Part shown: piece by piece, positions 26,456-34,716 of the stretch
Layout of the letters: the number at the start of each line of letters is the position of its first letter
Position numbering within the stretch: the first letter of the stretch is position 1
Assembly (NCBI GenBank): GCA_000818095.1
Contig: CP009417.1
Coordinates: 434,001-498,000, forward strand
DNA: 64,000 nucleotides
Source of the DNA: Jeotgalibacillus malaysiensis
GTDB taxonomy: Bacteria > Bacillota > Bacilli > Bacillales > Jeotgalibacillaceae
Direction: 5' to 3'
Made by a program: the position numbers and the translations under genes
The notes under the pieces: model-generated
What the model saw: only the letters and a program-made list of their open reading frames with translations
What the model was told of the DNA's origin: nothing
Database searches by the model: none

Positions 26456-26528
26456 TTAGTCAAAAGATGAAACGAACTCAGGTAAGTATCCTGTGATGTA
26501 TAAGAAAAATTGAGATGGAGTTGATAGC

Positions 26529-28334
26529 ATGTTTGTAATTGGTAAAGCTGGTTTACGCAATATCTACTTGGTGTCGAATGAGACACCGTTTCGCATTAAT
26601 GAGTATTTGATGGTCAATGACCCAAATCATCCAAACCTAACCATTGAAGTCATTGATACGTTCACACTCCCAATGGCAGTTCCTGAAGTATTCCCGGATG
26701 GGTGTCATCCTGAATTCCTGGATGTTTTTAAGATTGATAAAACGAAGCCTCTCTATATGGCGGTCGCTAAAGTATTGAAGACGATTCGAGTTCCGGTACA
26801 ATCCGGTTCTACAGTTCGAAAACCAGACTTCCACGAGGTGGAAAACCTACTTTTGCAAGCAGACCCAAAAGACTCTTTTCATATGGGTGTCATCCTCGGG
26901 ACAGAAGACCTGCAGGAACAACTCCCAGAAGAGATTTCGAATCTTTCTCCGCTTTGGAAAAACAAACGTGCCGTCAATCAAGAAGGCGTTCCTTTTGTAT
27001 TCGATTATCGTGAACAGCGTGTGTATCCGCACATTGGATTGTTCGGAACGTCCGGTTCGGGGAAAAGTTTTGGACTTCGAGTACTTTGTGAAGAATTGAT
27101 GCGAAAGAACATTCCAGGCTTGGCATTTGACCCTCACTTTGAACTAAACTTCAATCGTCCGATGGCAGGACTTCCAGCGGATAAACAGATGGATTATAGC
27201 GGTCGTCACCAGTCTTTCTATATTGGGAAAGACATCGGGATTACCTTCTCAGAGCTTTCATTCGATGAACTCGTCCATCTATTTGACTTTGTGGGGTCAT
27301 TAACCGAACCACAGGTGGGAGCATTAGAAGCAATCTATGAAAAAGGGGATACCCTCGGACACCTAAAAAACAAGATTGTCGATTTGAAAGTGGCGTTTGA
27401 GGAGCAAGAAAAACCGAAGAATGACCGTGAAGATTTGTCTGACGAGCAAGCCAAACTTTATGCTCGATTCAAGAACAAAGTCTCCGGTGCAAAAACACTA
27501 CAAGCGTTATCCTGGAAAATGGATTCCTTGGAAGGTACAGGCGTATTTGACGGAGATGTCGCCGGAGCAGAAAGGGCATTGAAGGCTGGAAAACTGGCAA
27601 TTATCCGGGGGAACATGAAGCACCTTCAAATGATTTCATCGTATATCCTAAAGAAATTCTATAAAAAACGCCGTGCCTATCAGGATGCTCGTGAAAAGGG
27701 GATTGAAGGCGTCGATTTCTTCCCGATGTTCTTTGCCATTGTAGACGAAGCACATAACTTCGCCCCTAAAGGAGACTTTAACCCAACGAAGAAAATCCTT
27801 CGCACCATTGCACAAGAAGCACGTAAGTACGGTATCTTTGAAATTTTCTGTACGCAGAAGCCGAACGCATTGGATGAAACGATTCTGGCACAGCTTAACA
27901 CGAAAATCATTTACCGCTTGAATACATCAAGTGATATGGAAATGGTCGAGAAGGAAACGAACCTGACACCTCAAGAGGTCAAAACATTGCCAGATTTACC
28001 ATCTGGATTCTGCTTTATTTCTTCTCCGATTTTAGCCAAAACGTTTGCGGTTCGCTTCCGTACCACTTTCACAGAGTCTCCGCATGTGGTTGACCCATTT
28101 GACGAGTTTCAAATGCAGGTAGAATTGACGAAGCCAACAGGTCTGGACAAGGTTTTGAAAGAGTTCTTACCGATTAAATCAACCAAAATTCCACGGATTC
28201 AAGGTGATATTAGTGATAAGGCGAATCAGCCTGTGTCCATCCAAGAGATTACGGATGAACTTGAACGGATGGCGGCAAGTGGACTTGTCATTAAAAAGCA
28301 GTCGCCAATGGGCATTGAATTTAAAGCGGTATAA
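26529..28334 (+). CDS. HerA-like ATPase/DNA translocase
   Basis: 601 residues. The N-terminal region (about 1-150) is beta-rich and could be a HAS barrel. The ATPase core has FGTSGSGKS (Walker A 173-180) and IVDEAHNFAP (Walker B, D406/E407), followed by CTQKPNALDETILAQLNTKI, typical of HerA/DUF87 hexameric translocases. These pump DNA for end resection with NurA, or power defence complexes. No NurA-like nuclease is adjacent. It could alternatively be a conjugative coupling ATPase, but it lacks the N-terminal membrane helices expected of VirD4. Confidence 0.82.
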   Translation: MFVIGKAGLRNIYLVSNETPFRINEYLMVNDPNHPNLTIEVIDTFTLPMAVPEVFPDGCHPEFLDVFKIDKTKPLYMAVAKVLKTIRVPVQSGSTVRKPDFHEVENLLLQADPKDSFHMGVILGTEDLQEQLPEEISNLSPLWKNKRAVNQEGVPFVFDYREQRVYPHIGLFGTSGSGKSFGLRVLCEELMRKNIPGLAFDPHFELNFNRPMAGLPADKQMDYSGRHQSFYIGKDIGITFSELSFDELVHLFDFVGSLTEPQVGALEAIYEKGDTLGHLKNKIVDLKVAFEEQEKPKNDREDLSDEQAKLYARFKNKVSGAKTLQALSWKMDSLEGTGVFDGDVAGAERALKAGKLAIIRGNMKHLQMISSYILKKFYKKRRAYQDAREKGIEGVDFFPMFFAIVDEAHNFAPKGDFNPTKKILRTIAQEARKYGIFEIFCTQKPNALDETILAQLNTKIIYRLNTSSDMEMVEKETNLTPQEVKTLPDLPSGFCFISSPILAKTFAVRFRTTFTESPHVVDPFDEFQMQVELTKPTGLDKVLKEFLPIKSTKIPRIQGDISDKANQPVSIQEITDELERMAASGLVIKKQSPMGIEFKAV

Positions 28335-28362
28335 AGGTTCTCCTTCGGGAGAGCCTTTTTAT
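28335..28362 (+). terminator. Rho-independent terminator
   Basis: AGGTTCTCC pairs with GGGAGAGCCT around TTC, followed by TTTTT. Confidence 0.85.
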
Positions 28363-28365
28363 TGA

Positions 28366-28427
28366 TTGACAAGCTGGTCGATGCATAGGATAAACTTAAG
28401 AACAGCAGTAGGAGTAGCAAAGCTACC
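28366..28427 (+). promoter_or_regulatory. Promoter plus leader hairpin of the four-gene cluster
   Basis: TTGACA, 17 bp, GATAAA (TAGGAT also overlaps at 28386). The leader contains GTAGC-AAA-GCTAC (28414-28426) followed by CATTTATTTAAAAGGAG, the recurrent hairpin leader of this element. Confidence 0.6.
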
Positions 28428-28451
28428 ATTTATTTAAAAGGAGAGATACTT

Positions 28452-28847
28452 ATGGCAAAAATGTCACTAGGTTGGTCTATTCGTGGAGGGTTTGACGCAG
28501 AAAAGGTAAGTCCACCTTCATTTGTCAATTCAATTGGGAAGCCGGTAGGAGGGATTTGGTTGTCGCCACTTACGGAAACTGGCACAGAGTGGACTGACTT
28601 TTGCAAAAAGGAAGGGATAGATTCTTTTCTTCGGGACAACACGGTATATCAGGTGGCGGTTGAACGAAAAGGTCTATATGGATTCCGAAGCGAGCCTTCA
28701 AAAGAAAAGATTGAACGAATCATGAAAGATGACGCTTATCGTGGCTTTTATGTAAAGAAGGTGTTTAGCGGATGGGATGTACCTACCGTTTGGGTGAAAT
28801 CATTGGATGATATTGAGTTTCTAACAGGAGAGGAGCTGGCTTCATGA
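28452..28847 (+). CDS. Hypothetical protein, first of an overlapping four-gene cluster
   Basis: 131 residues. The stretch GKPVGGIWLSPLTETGTEW then DFCKKEGI resembles a conserved but functionally unassigned pattern (KP.GG.W.SP...W..FC) that I have seen only in uncharacterised proteins; this is recollection, not a database result. No transmembrane segment. AAAGGAGAGA precedes the ATG. Its stop overlaps the next start (ATGATGA). Confidence 0.65.
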   Translation: MAKMSLGWSIRGGFDAEKVSPPSFVNSIGKPVGGIWLSPLTETGTEWTDFCKKEGIDSFLRDNTVYQVAVERKGLYGFRSEPSKEKIERIMKDDAYRGFYVKKVFSGWDVPTVWVKSLDDIEFLTGEELAS

Positions 28848-29230
28848 TGACGAAGGAACGTCTTGAAAGAATTAAAGAGGTCATGTTGCGACAACTGAAT
28901 GAGGATGATACACGATTGTTCTATGATGAGTGGTTTCTTCGTGATGTAATGGAAAAAGAACAGGATTACAAGGAGCTTCTGATTCAAATAGAACAACCTT
29001 TGGAACTAAATCCCCTTCAACCTGGTCGCTTTACATTCCGTGTTCTCGTGACACCATCTACTAGACCGAATGTGAATTGGCAGGTGACGATTTTTAAAGG
29101 AGATGAACCACAAGGACATCGAGAATACGAAACATTCAAGGAAGCCATTGAAGACAATAGTGAAGAATGGTTTAATCAAGGGCTATGGTGTTGGAAAGAT
29201 AACGATATTGAAAAGGAGCTGGCGGTATAA
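28844..29230 (+). CDS. Hypothetical protein, second of cluster
   Basis: 128 residues, acidic, with a beta-rich middle (RFTFRVLVTPSTRPNVNWQV) and Trp-rich end (EEWFNQGLWCWKDND). The start overlaps the preceding stop and its own stop overlaps the next start (TAATG), so the genes are translationally coupled. Confidence 0.65.
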   Translation: MMTKERLERIKEVMLRQLNEDDTRLFYDEWFLRDVMEKEQDYKELLIQIEQPLELNPLQPGRFTFRVLVTPSTRPNVNWQVTIFKGDEPQGHREYETFKEAIEDNSEEWFNQGLWCWKDNDIEKELAV

Positions 29231-29703
29231 TGACGGGTTTTGCAGAATTGGAAAGAGCTATTTTGAATGCACTTTACCAGGGGAAATATGCAGAAGTGAA
29301 ATGGGAGAATGTATTTGTATTGGTACAACCTCGCAGTACTGGAGAATGGACAGTTCAATTTTATAAACCGGAGCGTTACATGATTGTGGAGAAAGAGGTT
29401 ATCATGCCGAATGGAGTCGAAACTATCGAATTTATCCATGAGGCAATGGTACATCTAGAAAAGAATGAAGCATTCGATTGGAACATCCTGAAACTTTATG
29501 CGAATCCATTTATCATTGTGCGTGACCCGATGCAAAATGGACGATACACTCGTGAGGACTATAAGACAACATCCTACAACTCATTCCGAAATTATATGGA
29601 GATTCTGCAGTATGATGAATCAGTGCAAGAATTCATCAATGGTGGAATGAAGTATAGTAAGGTTATCGAACGACTCCGTGAATATGGACTTGAGAGAGGA
29701 TGA
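29230..29703 (+). CDS. Hypothetical protein, third of cluster
   Basis: 157 residues. It shares a loose layout with the second protein (helix, then beta strands such as NVFVLVQPRSTGEWTVQF) but I see no firm homology. Coupled by TAATG upstream and ATGA downstream. Confidence 0.65.
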   Translation: MTGFAELERAILNALYQGKYAEVKWENVFVLVQPRSTGEWTVQFYKPERYMIVEKEVIMPNGVETIEFIHEAMVHLEKNEAFDWNILKLYANPFIIVRDPMQNGRYTREDYKTTSYNSFRNYMEILQYDESVQEFINGGMKYSKVIERLREYGLERG

Positions 29704-29918
29704 TGTCAATGGAAAGACGGTTCGTAAAAGAAATCAAGAAAGATTCGATTCGACTATGGATAATGGAGGAAGGTGAATTTGTGGTAATCTACTTCTATCA
29801 CAATAACTTCCCAATCCCTATCGACAAAGAGGTGAGAGCGAACCTAGAGCAAGCAGAACAGCTTTGTCAGGAATTCCTCTATCCTTCTTCAGTTGAAAAC
29901 ATCCAATTGGCAGTATAA
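29700..29918 (+). CDS. Hypothetical protein, fourth of cluster
   Basis: 72 residues. The start at 29700 overlaps the preceding stop (ATGA); ATG 29709 is an alternative with better spacing to GAGAGGA. Ends at a bidirectional terminator. Unknown family. Confidence 0.55.
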   Translation: MMSMERRFVKEIKKDSIRLWIMEEGEFVVIYFYHNNFPIPIDKEVRANLEQAEQLCQEFLYPSSVENIQLAV

Positions 29919-29921
29919 CAA

Positions 29922-29953
29922 AAAAGACCTCTCAATCGAGAAGGTCTTTTTGT
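29922..29953. terminator. Bidirectional terminator between convergent operons
   Basis: AAAAAGACCTCTC and GAGAAGGTCTTTTT pair with poly-A and poly-T flanks on opposite sides. Confidence 0.85.
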
Positions 29954-30351
29954 TTGGATTTTAATAGTTTTTTGGTTTGGTAGAACGAGAAGGCATGCAA
30001 GTCTTTTTCGATTTCCTTTATTTCATAATTGGAAACCGATTCGGACACCATGTCTCTAGTTACGCCAAGCGTTTGTACAAACAATTGTTTGAGCGGGCTC
30101 TTTTCTGTTTTATATGTTAAAGCAGAAATGAGTTGGTTGAACAACTTATCAAGTCCTAGCTCGAATCGCTTTGCGTAATACGCATCGAATTCTTCCTTAC
30201 TCAATGACATGAGATACATCGCAACAAAACGTTTTCGACGATGCCCTTTATAGACATCCTTCATAAGCTCTTCGACCGGTGCCGCATCAAACAATGATTG
30301 GTGATGTTCCTTCACATATGCTTGATAGCTTTGCCATACGGTCAAATTCAA
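29932..30351 (-). CDS. Hypothetical partner of the nucleotidyltransferase (possible toxin-antitoxin pair)
   Basis: 139 residues, all-helical in appearance, beginning MNLTVWQSYQAYVKEHH. It uses a TTG start immediately after the upstream gene's TAA, with GAGGTGG as ribosome binding site, so the two genes are tightly coupled. No recognised family. Its last codons overlap the terminator. Confidence 0.6.
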   Translation of the reverse strand: MNLTVWQSYQAYVKEHHQSLFDAAPVEELMKDVYKGHRRKRFVAMYLMSLSKEEFDAYYAKRFELGLDKLFNQLISALTYKTEKSPLKQLFVQTLGVTRDMVSESVSNYEIKEIEKDLHAFSFYQTKKLLKSKQKDLLD

Positions 30352-30861
30352 TTATGCCACCTCATTTAATTGAAAGTAGTTTTTGAAATAGTTCCATTTG
30401 TGACCATAACCAGGGATTTTTTCGCTGATTTCTTCACAGATAGCTGTCAACAATGAAAAGTCTACATCTTCCATGATACCAGTATCTTCAATGTCACGTA
30501 AGTCATCTTCTGAAAGGCGACCAATCTTAGAAGCAACCAAATCCTCATTGCCCAGAACAGACACGTCAAGCACTCCAAATCCCCCACGAATCTTCGTCAG
30601 ACGTTCTGTGTATGAGCTCGAAAGTGGCGTAACCTCTGAAGCGGCATTGTTGATACTGAATGATTCAAGGAAAGAAAGAACAGATTCATCCATCTCTGTG
30701 ATGCTATCGATGTCGAGGGTCACTTTGTTTGTGTAACCCTTGAGCAAGAATGACGCACCACCTGTCACTACAAATGAAAGTTTCTTCAATTCCGGGAACA
30801 TAGCTGGCATGTACTCATCCACCATTTGTAAGTTCTCCATAACCTCTTGTTTTGTATTCAT
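30352..30861 (-). CDS. Nucleotidyltransferase-fold protein (AbiEii/DUF6036-like)
   Basis: 169 residues from ATG 30861, 9 nt after AAAGGAG; an in-frame ATG further upstream lies beyond the ribosome binding site. The motif FVVTGGASFLLKGYTNKVTL then DID (G34/G35, D50/D52) and LDVSVLGNEDLVASKIGR are typical of the minimal nucleotidyltransferases used in AbiE-like and MenT-like toxin-antitoxin systems. The coupled downstream gene could be the partner. Which of the two is toxic cannot be told. Confidence 0.65.
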   Translation of the reverse strand: MNTKQEVMENLQMVDEYMPAMFPELKKLSFVVTGGASFLLKGYTNKVTLDIDSITEMDESVLSFLESFSINNAASEVTPLSSSYTERLTKIRGGFGVLDVSVLGNEDLVASKIGRLSEDDLRDIEDTGIMEDVDFSLLTAICEEISEKIPGYGHKWNYFKNYFQLNEVA

Positions 30862-30886
30862 TTTGAATTCTCCTTTAAAATAAATT

Positions 30887-30949
30887 GTGCATTCGCACTC
30901 CTGTAAATTGTTCATGCTGTATTCTATGAAACCTAATGCTAGATTATAA
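30887..30949 (-). promoter_or_regulatory. TTATAA/TAGAAT promoter and hairpin leader
   Basis: On the reverse strand: TTATAA, 17 bp, TAGAAT, then GTGC-GAAT-GCAC followed by AATTTATTTTAAAGGAG. Confidence 0.65.
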
Positions 30950-30969
30950 ACAAGAAGGGGAGTTATTGA

Positions 30970-31605
30970 TTATGCCCCTTCACGCAATACTTCCTCTGTA
31001 ATACGGCGAATATCAACTGTTGAATTTGTTTTTTCATCCATCATTTCCGGCAAGACATTGTCCAAGAAGTAACGAACGCAATGAAGGTCAATCGATTTGA
31101 TGATTTTTAAAGCGTTTTGATAGATTTGAACAAATACCATGTCCGTGTTTCCACGCTGAATCTCTTCGAAAGATTCATAGACTTGGTCTAATTTGTCCGC
31201 TACTGCTAAAATCATTCCTTCAATGGAACCGTCTTTTCCTTCTTTCAACTTTTCATGATAAATTTCTTGAAATTCTACCGGGAGTTCTTCCTCAACGAAT
31301 TTCTTTGCCATGCCTTCTTCAACCTGGGCAATCATCTCTCGCATCTCTGGAGAAGAATATTTGACCGGCGTCTTAATGTCGCCAATAAAGATTTCTGGAT
31401 AGTCGTGGTTTAATGCTTTCTCATACAACGATTTCCAATCAATCTCTACACCATTTTTCGCTTCTACTTCTGCGAGAAATTGGCAATATTGTGCGACCTT
31501 AAATGAATGTGATGCAACGTTATGCTGTTCAAAGAGAAATTCTCCTGGACAACGATACATCCGTTCTAACTTACTTAAACTTTTGAAATATGTGTGTACA
31601 CCCAT
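30970..31605 (-). CDS. YfbR-like HD-domain 5'-deoxynucleotidase
   Basis: 211 residues. HNVASHSFKVAQYC (H33), ALNHDYPEIFIGD (H67, D68, E71) and VADKLDQ give the HD metal ligands at nearly the positions of E. coli YfbR, which dephosphorylates dNMPs. It complements the deoxyribonucleotidase at 24473. Start ATG is preceded by AAAGGAGG on the reverse strand. Confidence 0.82.
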   Translation of the reverse strand: MGVHTYFKSLSKLERMYRCPGEFLFEQHNVASHSFKVAQYCQFLAEVEAKNGVEIDWKSLYEKALNHDYPEIFIGDIKTPVKYSSPEMREMIAQVEEGMAKKFVEEELPVEFQEIYHEKLKEGKDGSIEGMILAVADKLDQVYESFEEIQRGNTDMVFVQIYQNALKIIKSIDLHCVRYFLDNVLPEMMDEKTNSTVDIRRITEEVLREGA

Positions 31606-31629
31606 GGTATACAGCCTCCTTTAATCGAT

Positions 31630-31694
31630 TTAGTTTTCTAACACCTTTGTTTTGATATATCCCTTATCCTATTCAGTTGTCAGACCCTTTATAA
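31630..31694 (-). promoter_or_regulatory. TTATAA/TAGGAT promoter and leader
   Basis: Reverse strand: TTATAA, 17 bp, TAGGAT, then a weak TTAG/CTAA hairpin before AAAGGAGG. Confidence 0.6.
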
Positions 31695-31698
31695 ATAG

Positions 31699-31727
31699 AA
31701 AAAAGACCAGTCACTTCTGGTCTTTAC
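31699..31727 (-). terminator. Terminator of the LCP gene
   Basis: AAAGACCAGAAGTGACTGGTCTTTTT-type hairpin on the reverse strand, overlapping the stop codon region. Confidence 0.75.
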
Positions 31728-32716
31728 GGCATGTCGAGTTGTCCACTAACACGTGGCTCTTTTTGTTGGAGTTCTTTTAACTCGTGAGGGCTAAGGATAA
31801 CTTCTTCCGGTCGATTTTCAAGCCATGCAATCGATTCCTCTTTTGAACTATCATCTGAGATTTCATACCAAATGCCATTGTCCTTGATGGACGTTGTTTT
31901 AATCGTTTGACCTTCAAGTGTCACACCGTTTGAATAAGCGGTTTTTGCGATATGGTACATATCACCAAATGACATATCACTTTCAATATGTTCCCGGTAG
32001 AAATTCAAATAAGATGGGAGTGACATGAGTTTAAAATCAGAAAGAATAGATGAAATGGTGTTCTGGATGACTTCTTGCTGTCGTTTGATGCGACCGAAAT
32101 CTCCTTCTTCATCTTTTCGGAATCGAACATAGATAAGGGCTTCATCGCCAGTAAGAGTTTGTTCTCCTTCTTTGAAGGTATACCCTGCATAAGAAAAGCC
32201 TTTTTTAGGATTCACGGTCACGCCACCCGCTTCATCAATCAATTCCTTGAATCCATTGAAGTTCACCTTTGCGACATGGTCAATTTCTAACCCGGTAAAC
32301 TCTTCTACCGTCTCTTCAATGAGTTCCATACCGCCAATAGCATGAGCCGCATTGATTTTTTCTTCTTTTCCTTGAATCATGACTTTGGTGTCACGAGGAA
32401 TGCTGAGCATATTCATTTTCCCTTCATTCGGGTAGTACGTAGCGACCACAATGGTATCAGAGCGTGCGGGTTCATCTTCCCGCTCATCTGTTCCGAGTAA
32501 AAGAAAACGAATTCGCTCTTCCGCTTCTACTCGTTCAACGGTTTTCTCATCAGAACCCGTCTTAACATTATTGGCTTTCACGGTCTCCGGTTGTACCATT
32601 TGAATGTTCTTTTCATCTGGCACGAGTAAGTCATTTTTAACGAAGAAAGAGTAGGGGACAAAAATCAAGAGGACAACAACGAGGATGGCGAATAGCCATT
32701 TAAAAAACGATTTCAT
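31724..32716 (-). CDS. LytR-CpsA-Psr (LCP) family membrane protein
   Basis: 330 residues. One transmembrane helix (about 7-27), a linker, then the LCP domain: FLLLGTDERE, ARSDTIVVATY, LSIPRDTKVMI, NFNGFKELIDEAGGV and VRFRKDEEGDFGRIKRQQEV, with the Arg/Asp residues that bind the polyprenyl-pyrophosphate substrate. LCP enzymes attach teichoic acid or polysaccharide to peptidoglycan outside the membrane. On this element it may modify the wall during transfer or be linked with the penicillin-binding protein at the right edge. Confidence 0.88.
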   Translation of the reverse strand: MKSFFKWLFAILVVVLLIFVPYSFFVKNDLLVPDEKNIQMVQPETVKANNVKTGSDEKTVERVEAEERIRFLLLGTDEREDEPARSDTIVVATYYPNEGKMNMLSIPRDTKVMIQGKEEKINAAHAIGGMELIEETVEEFTGLEIDHVAKVNFNGFKELIDEAGGVTVNPKKGFSYAGYTFKEGEQTLTGDEALIYVRFRKDEEGDFGRIKRQQEVIQNTISSILSDFKLMSLPSYLNFYREHIESDMSFGDMYHIAKTAYSNGVTLEGQTIKTTSIKDNGIWYEISDDSSKEESIAWLENRPEEVILSPHELKELQQKEPRVSGQLDMP

Positions 32717-32757
32717 AGAGGGATATACACTTCCTTTTTCTAGTAGTTTCTTTCTTT

Positions 32758-32801
32758 ATTGTACGATGCAATTTGACTATAGTCAATAAATGTTTTATGC
32801 T
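32758..32801. promoter_or_regulatory. Divergent promoter pair sharing one palindrome
   Basis: TTGACTATAGTCAA (32773-32786) provides the -35 in both directions: forward TTGACT-17-TATGCT and reverse TTGACT-17-TACAAT. It drives the LCP gene to the left and probably 32892 to the right. Confidence 0.75.
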
Positions 32802-32829
32802 CACATTAGTGAAAAGTATTCCATTGGAA

Positions 32830-32885
32830 TAGGATAAAAGGAATTTTAAAATTGGCGTAGGCTAACTACCCTTTACTTTAGGAGG
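32830..32885 (+). promoter_or_regulatory. Leader with TAGGAT and hairpin
   Basis: TAGGAT at 32830, then GTAG-GCTAA-CTAC (32857-32869) and CTTTACTTTAGGAGG, a member of the hairpin leader family. The -35 is poor (TTAGTG at 18 bp). Confidence 0.45.
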
Positions 32886-32891
32886 AAAAAC

Positions 32892-33206
32892 ATGAAGAAA
32901 TTAACTGGATTTGAATTAACTAAGGCATTGAAAGCAATGGAAGAGCGTGAAGACCTTTCGTTTGATGTCGAACTTGAAGTGGAAACGGTATCTGAAACAG
33001 AAGCAAAGGGTCATATTCATTTTATGAACGTGGGCTGGACATACGAACTGAAAGAAAATGTTTTGTTTTTGAATCTTGATGACGCAGAAGCTCATTGGGA
33101 CGGGGTAATGGATGCTACGCCGGAACAATTACTTGAATGGGAAGATGAAGCTCAGACGACGATGGAAGGATTGATTGAAATCGGCACTGTCGTGTCAGTG
33201 AAGTGA
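32892..33206 (+). CDS. Hypothetical acidic protein
   Basis: 104 residues, strongly acidic, with alternating charged strands (FDVELEVETVSETEAKGHIHF). AGGAGG precedes the ATG. No family recognised. Confidence 0.65.
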   Translation: MKKLTGFELTKALKAMEEREDLSFDVELEVETVSETEAKGHIHFMNVGWTYELKENVLFLNLDDAEAHWDGVMDATPEQLLEWEDEAQTTMEGLIEIGTVVSVK

Positions 33207-33217
33207 GGTGATGAATC

Positions 33218-33481
33218 ATGCCATCGAAACCTAAAAGTAAGTTGTATTGCGTCACGCATCGTGGAAGAGCCCATCATGGTGGATTCACGATATTGGCACA
33301 GTATATGGTATCAGCACGAAATGAAAAAGAAGCGTGTGAATTTGCCTCGAAAATAACAGGCAAACACGCAAAATTGACAGCGTTTAAAGTGGAGTCTGAA
33401 CAGAGCCTTCGTAATTTCGGGCACTTGAAATATGGAAAAACGGCTCCACGATATCAGTTAAAAAAGCCAAAACATTTTTGA
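33218..33481 (+). CDS. Hypothetical basic protein
   Basis: 87 residues, basic, starting MPSKPKSKLYCVTHRGRAHH and ending in KKPKHF; possibly nucleic-acid-binding by charge alone. AGGTGATG precedes the ATG. Follows 32892 by 11 bp in one transcript. Confidence 0.6.
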   Translation: MPSKPKSKLYCVTHRGRAHHGGFTILAQYMVSARNEKEACEFASKITGKHAKLTAFKVESEQSLRNFGHLKYGKTAPRYQLKKPKHF

Positions 33482-33504
33482 AAATTTATTTCTACATGGC
33501 AAAG

Positions 33505-33530
33505 AGAGACATTGTTCTCTCTTTTTTGTT
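33505..33530 (+). terminator. Rho-independent terminator
   Basis: AGAGAGA pairs with TCTCTCT across CATTGT, followed by TTTTTG. Confidence 0.85.
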
Positions 33531-33531
33531 T

Positions 33532-33561
33532 TGACATTTTAATATTGAACGCATGTATAAT
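33532..33561 (+). promoter_or_regulatory. Near-consensus sigma-A promoter of an apparently non-coding transcript
   Basis: TTGACA, 18 bp, TATAAT, both hexamers consensus, with no palindromic operator. The best sigma-A promoter in the window, yet no gene follows. Confidence 0.8.
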
Positions 33562-33567
33562 TAATTT

Positions 33568-34668
33568 TCACAGCTCTTTGAACAATCGGAATCACCAGAC
33601 GTCTGCACTCTTTTTAGTTGAATCTTACTAATTTAATTTGATTCCTAGCTAGTTGAATGCGTTTTGGCAAACTGGATGACGATGTGCCAATGCTATCAAT
33701 TTTTTCTGTAGCAATTGTTTTTATGTACTTTGTGTTGGCACTATCTGTATGTTCAACTTGATTCAACGTCTGTTGTTTTTTTGTTTTTGTCTTTTCAACA
33801 CATACATCCAGAGGGAGAGGAGTGGTCGGCTGGTTGAAGGCAGACTTATCCCTTGTACAGAAAATTGATAAGTCCACCTGTCCAAAAGTCCATACGTTTT
33901 GTTCGAGTTGGATGAGATGAAAATAACATTCACTACATTCATCCGTCGGTCGAGTTTGTGTATAGGCGTCTATTGGCTTTTCACGACTTGCAGAACGCTT
34001 TCGTTTTCTGCACGAGACTTCACAGCTTACGCTGACGGTTGGTTTCCATGTCCTCAACCGCTTATTTTCAATGATTCGTCCCGTATCCCGGCTATTTCTC
34101 AAGAATTAAGAAATGACCACATGCTAGAGTGTATACATGCCGCTTACGAGGAACTCCCTCACCGTTTGTCGTGAGACTGCCTCCAGACGTACAAGCATAC
34201 CTTCTTTGAACCTCCATAGTGTTTAAACGCTTTTTACCATATCTTTTTCTTCACAGATTCCGTTTTCTATGAAAAGACGTAGGCTATATATGGGCTTGCG
34301 TCCCTTTACCCAATGACGACAGCAGACCGGTGAAAAGGCGGTCTGCCTCCGAGTGCTTCCTTGTTGACTACGGTCACTACTCCTCACTTCTGACAGAGCC
34401 ACCCGCCAGGAACATAAAAAAGATGCTTTTATCCAACGGAATTTCCTACCTAACCGGATTAGGGAGACTCTGCTGTGACAAAAACATCTCTCATATGAGA
34501 ATACGTATGTAGTGATGATTACCTGTCAACCCTTACAAGGGATTCGACACGTAAAATGTTGTAATACCGATTGAACGGTGATACTATAACACTAATAACG
34601 CTTCAGCAAATGGTCTAGATTTGTTGAGGCAGAGTCATTGGAATTGGCGTTCCGATGGCTCTTTTTTA
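33568..34668 (+). ncRNA. Candidate large structured non-coding RNA (about 1.1 kb)
   Basis: No convincing open frame with a ribosome binding site lies here on either strand. The region runs from a consensus promoter to a strong terminator. It contains stable hairpins: CAGACGTCTG near 33597, GCAGAA/TTCTGC with an 8-nt loop near 33990, and GCAGACCG/CGGTCTGC near 34321. A weaker internal promoter (TTGTAA-17-TACTAT at 34559) could also give a 3' RNA of about 75 nt. Large ornate RNAs such as GOLLD, ROOL or OLE occur in phages and mobile elements, but I cannot match any of them by eye. The alternative is a decayed mobile element. Confidence 0.45.
34631..34668 (+). terminator. Strong terminator ending the non-coding transcript
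   Basis: AGAGTCAT pairs with ATGGCTCT, with an inner GGAA/TTCC stem, followed by TTTTTT. Confidence 0.85.
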
Positions 34669-34716
34669 TGGTTGCTTTTCTTTCAAAGCGATTCAATTGT
34701 TGGAATATACCTACGA

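Noticed and set aside
33614-34102. Reverse-strand open frame of 162 codons in the 33.5-34.7 kb gap
   Set aside because: No ribosome binding site, odd composition and no recognisable domain. The forward strand has a consensus promoter and terminator, so a structured RNA is the simpler reading.
34319-34347. Group II intron domain V
   Set aside because: The GCAGACCG hairpin lacks the conserved AGC...GUUC-type pattern and no reverse transcriptase is present.
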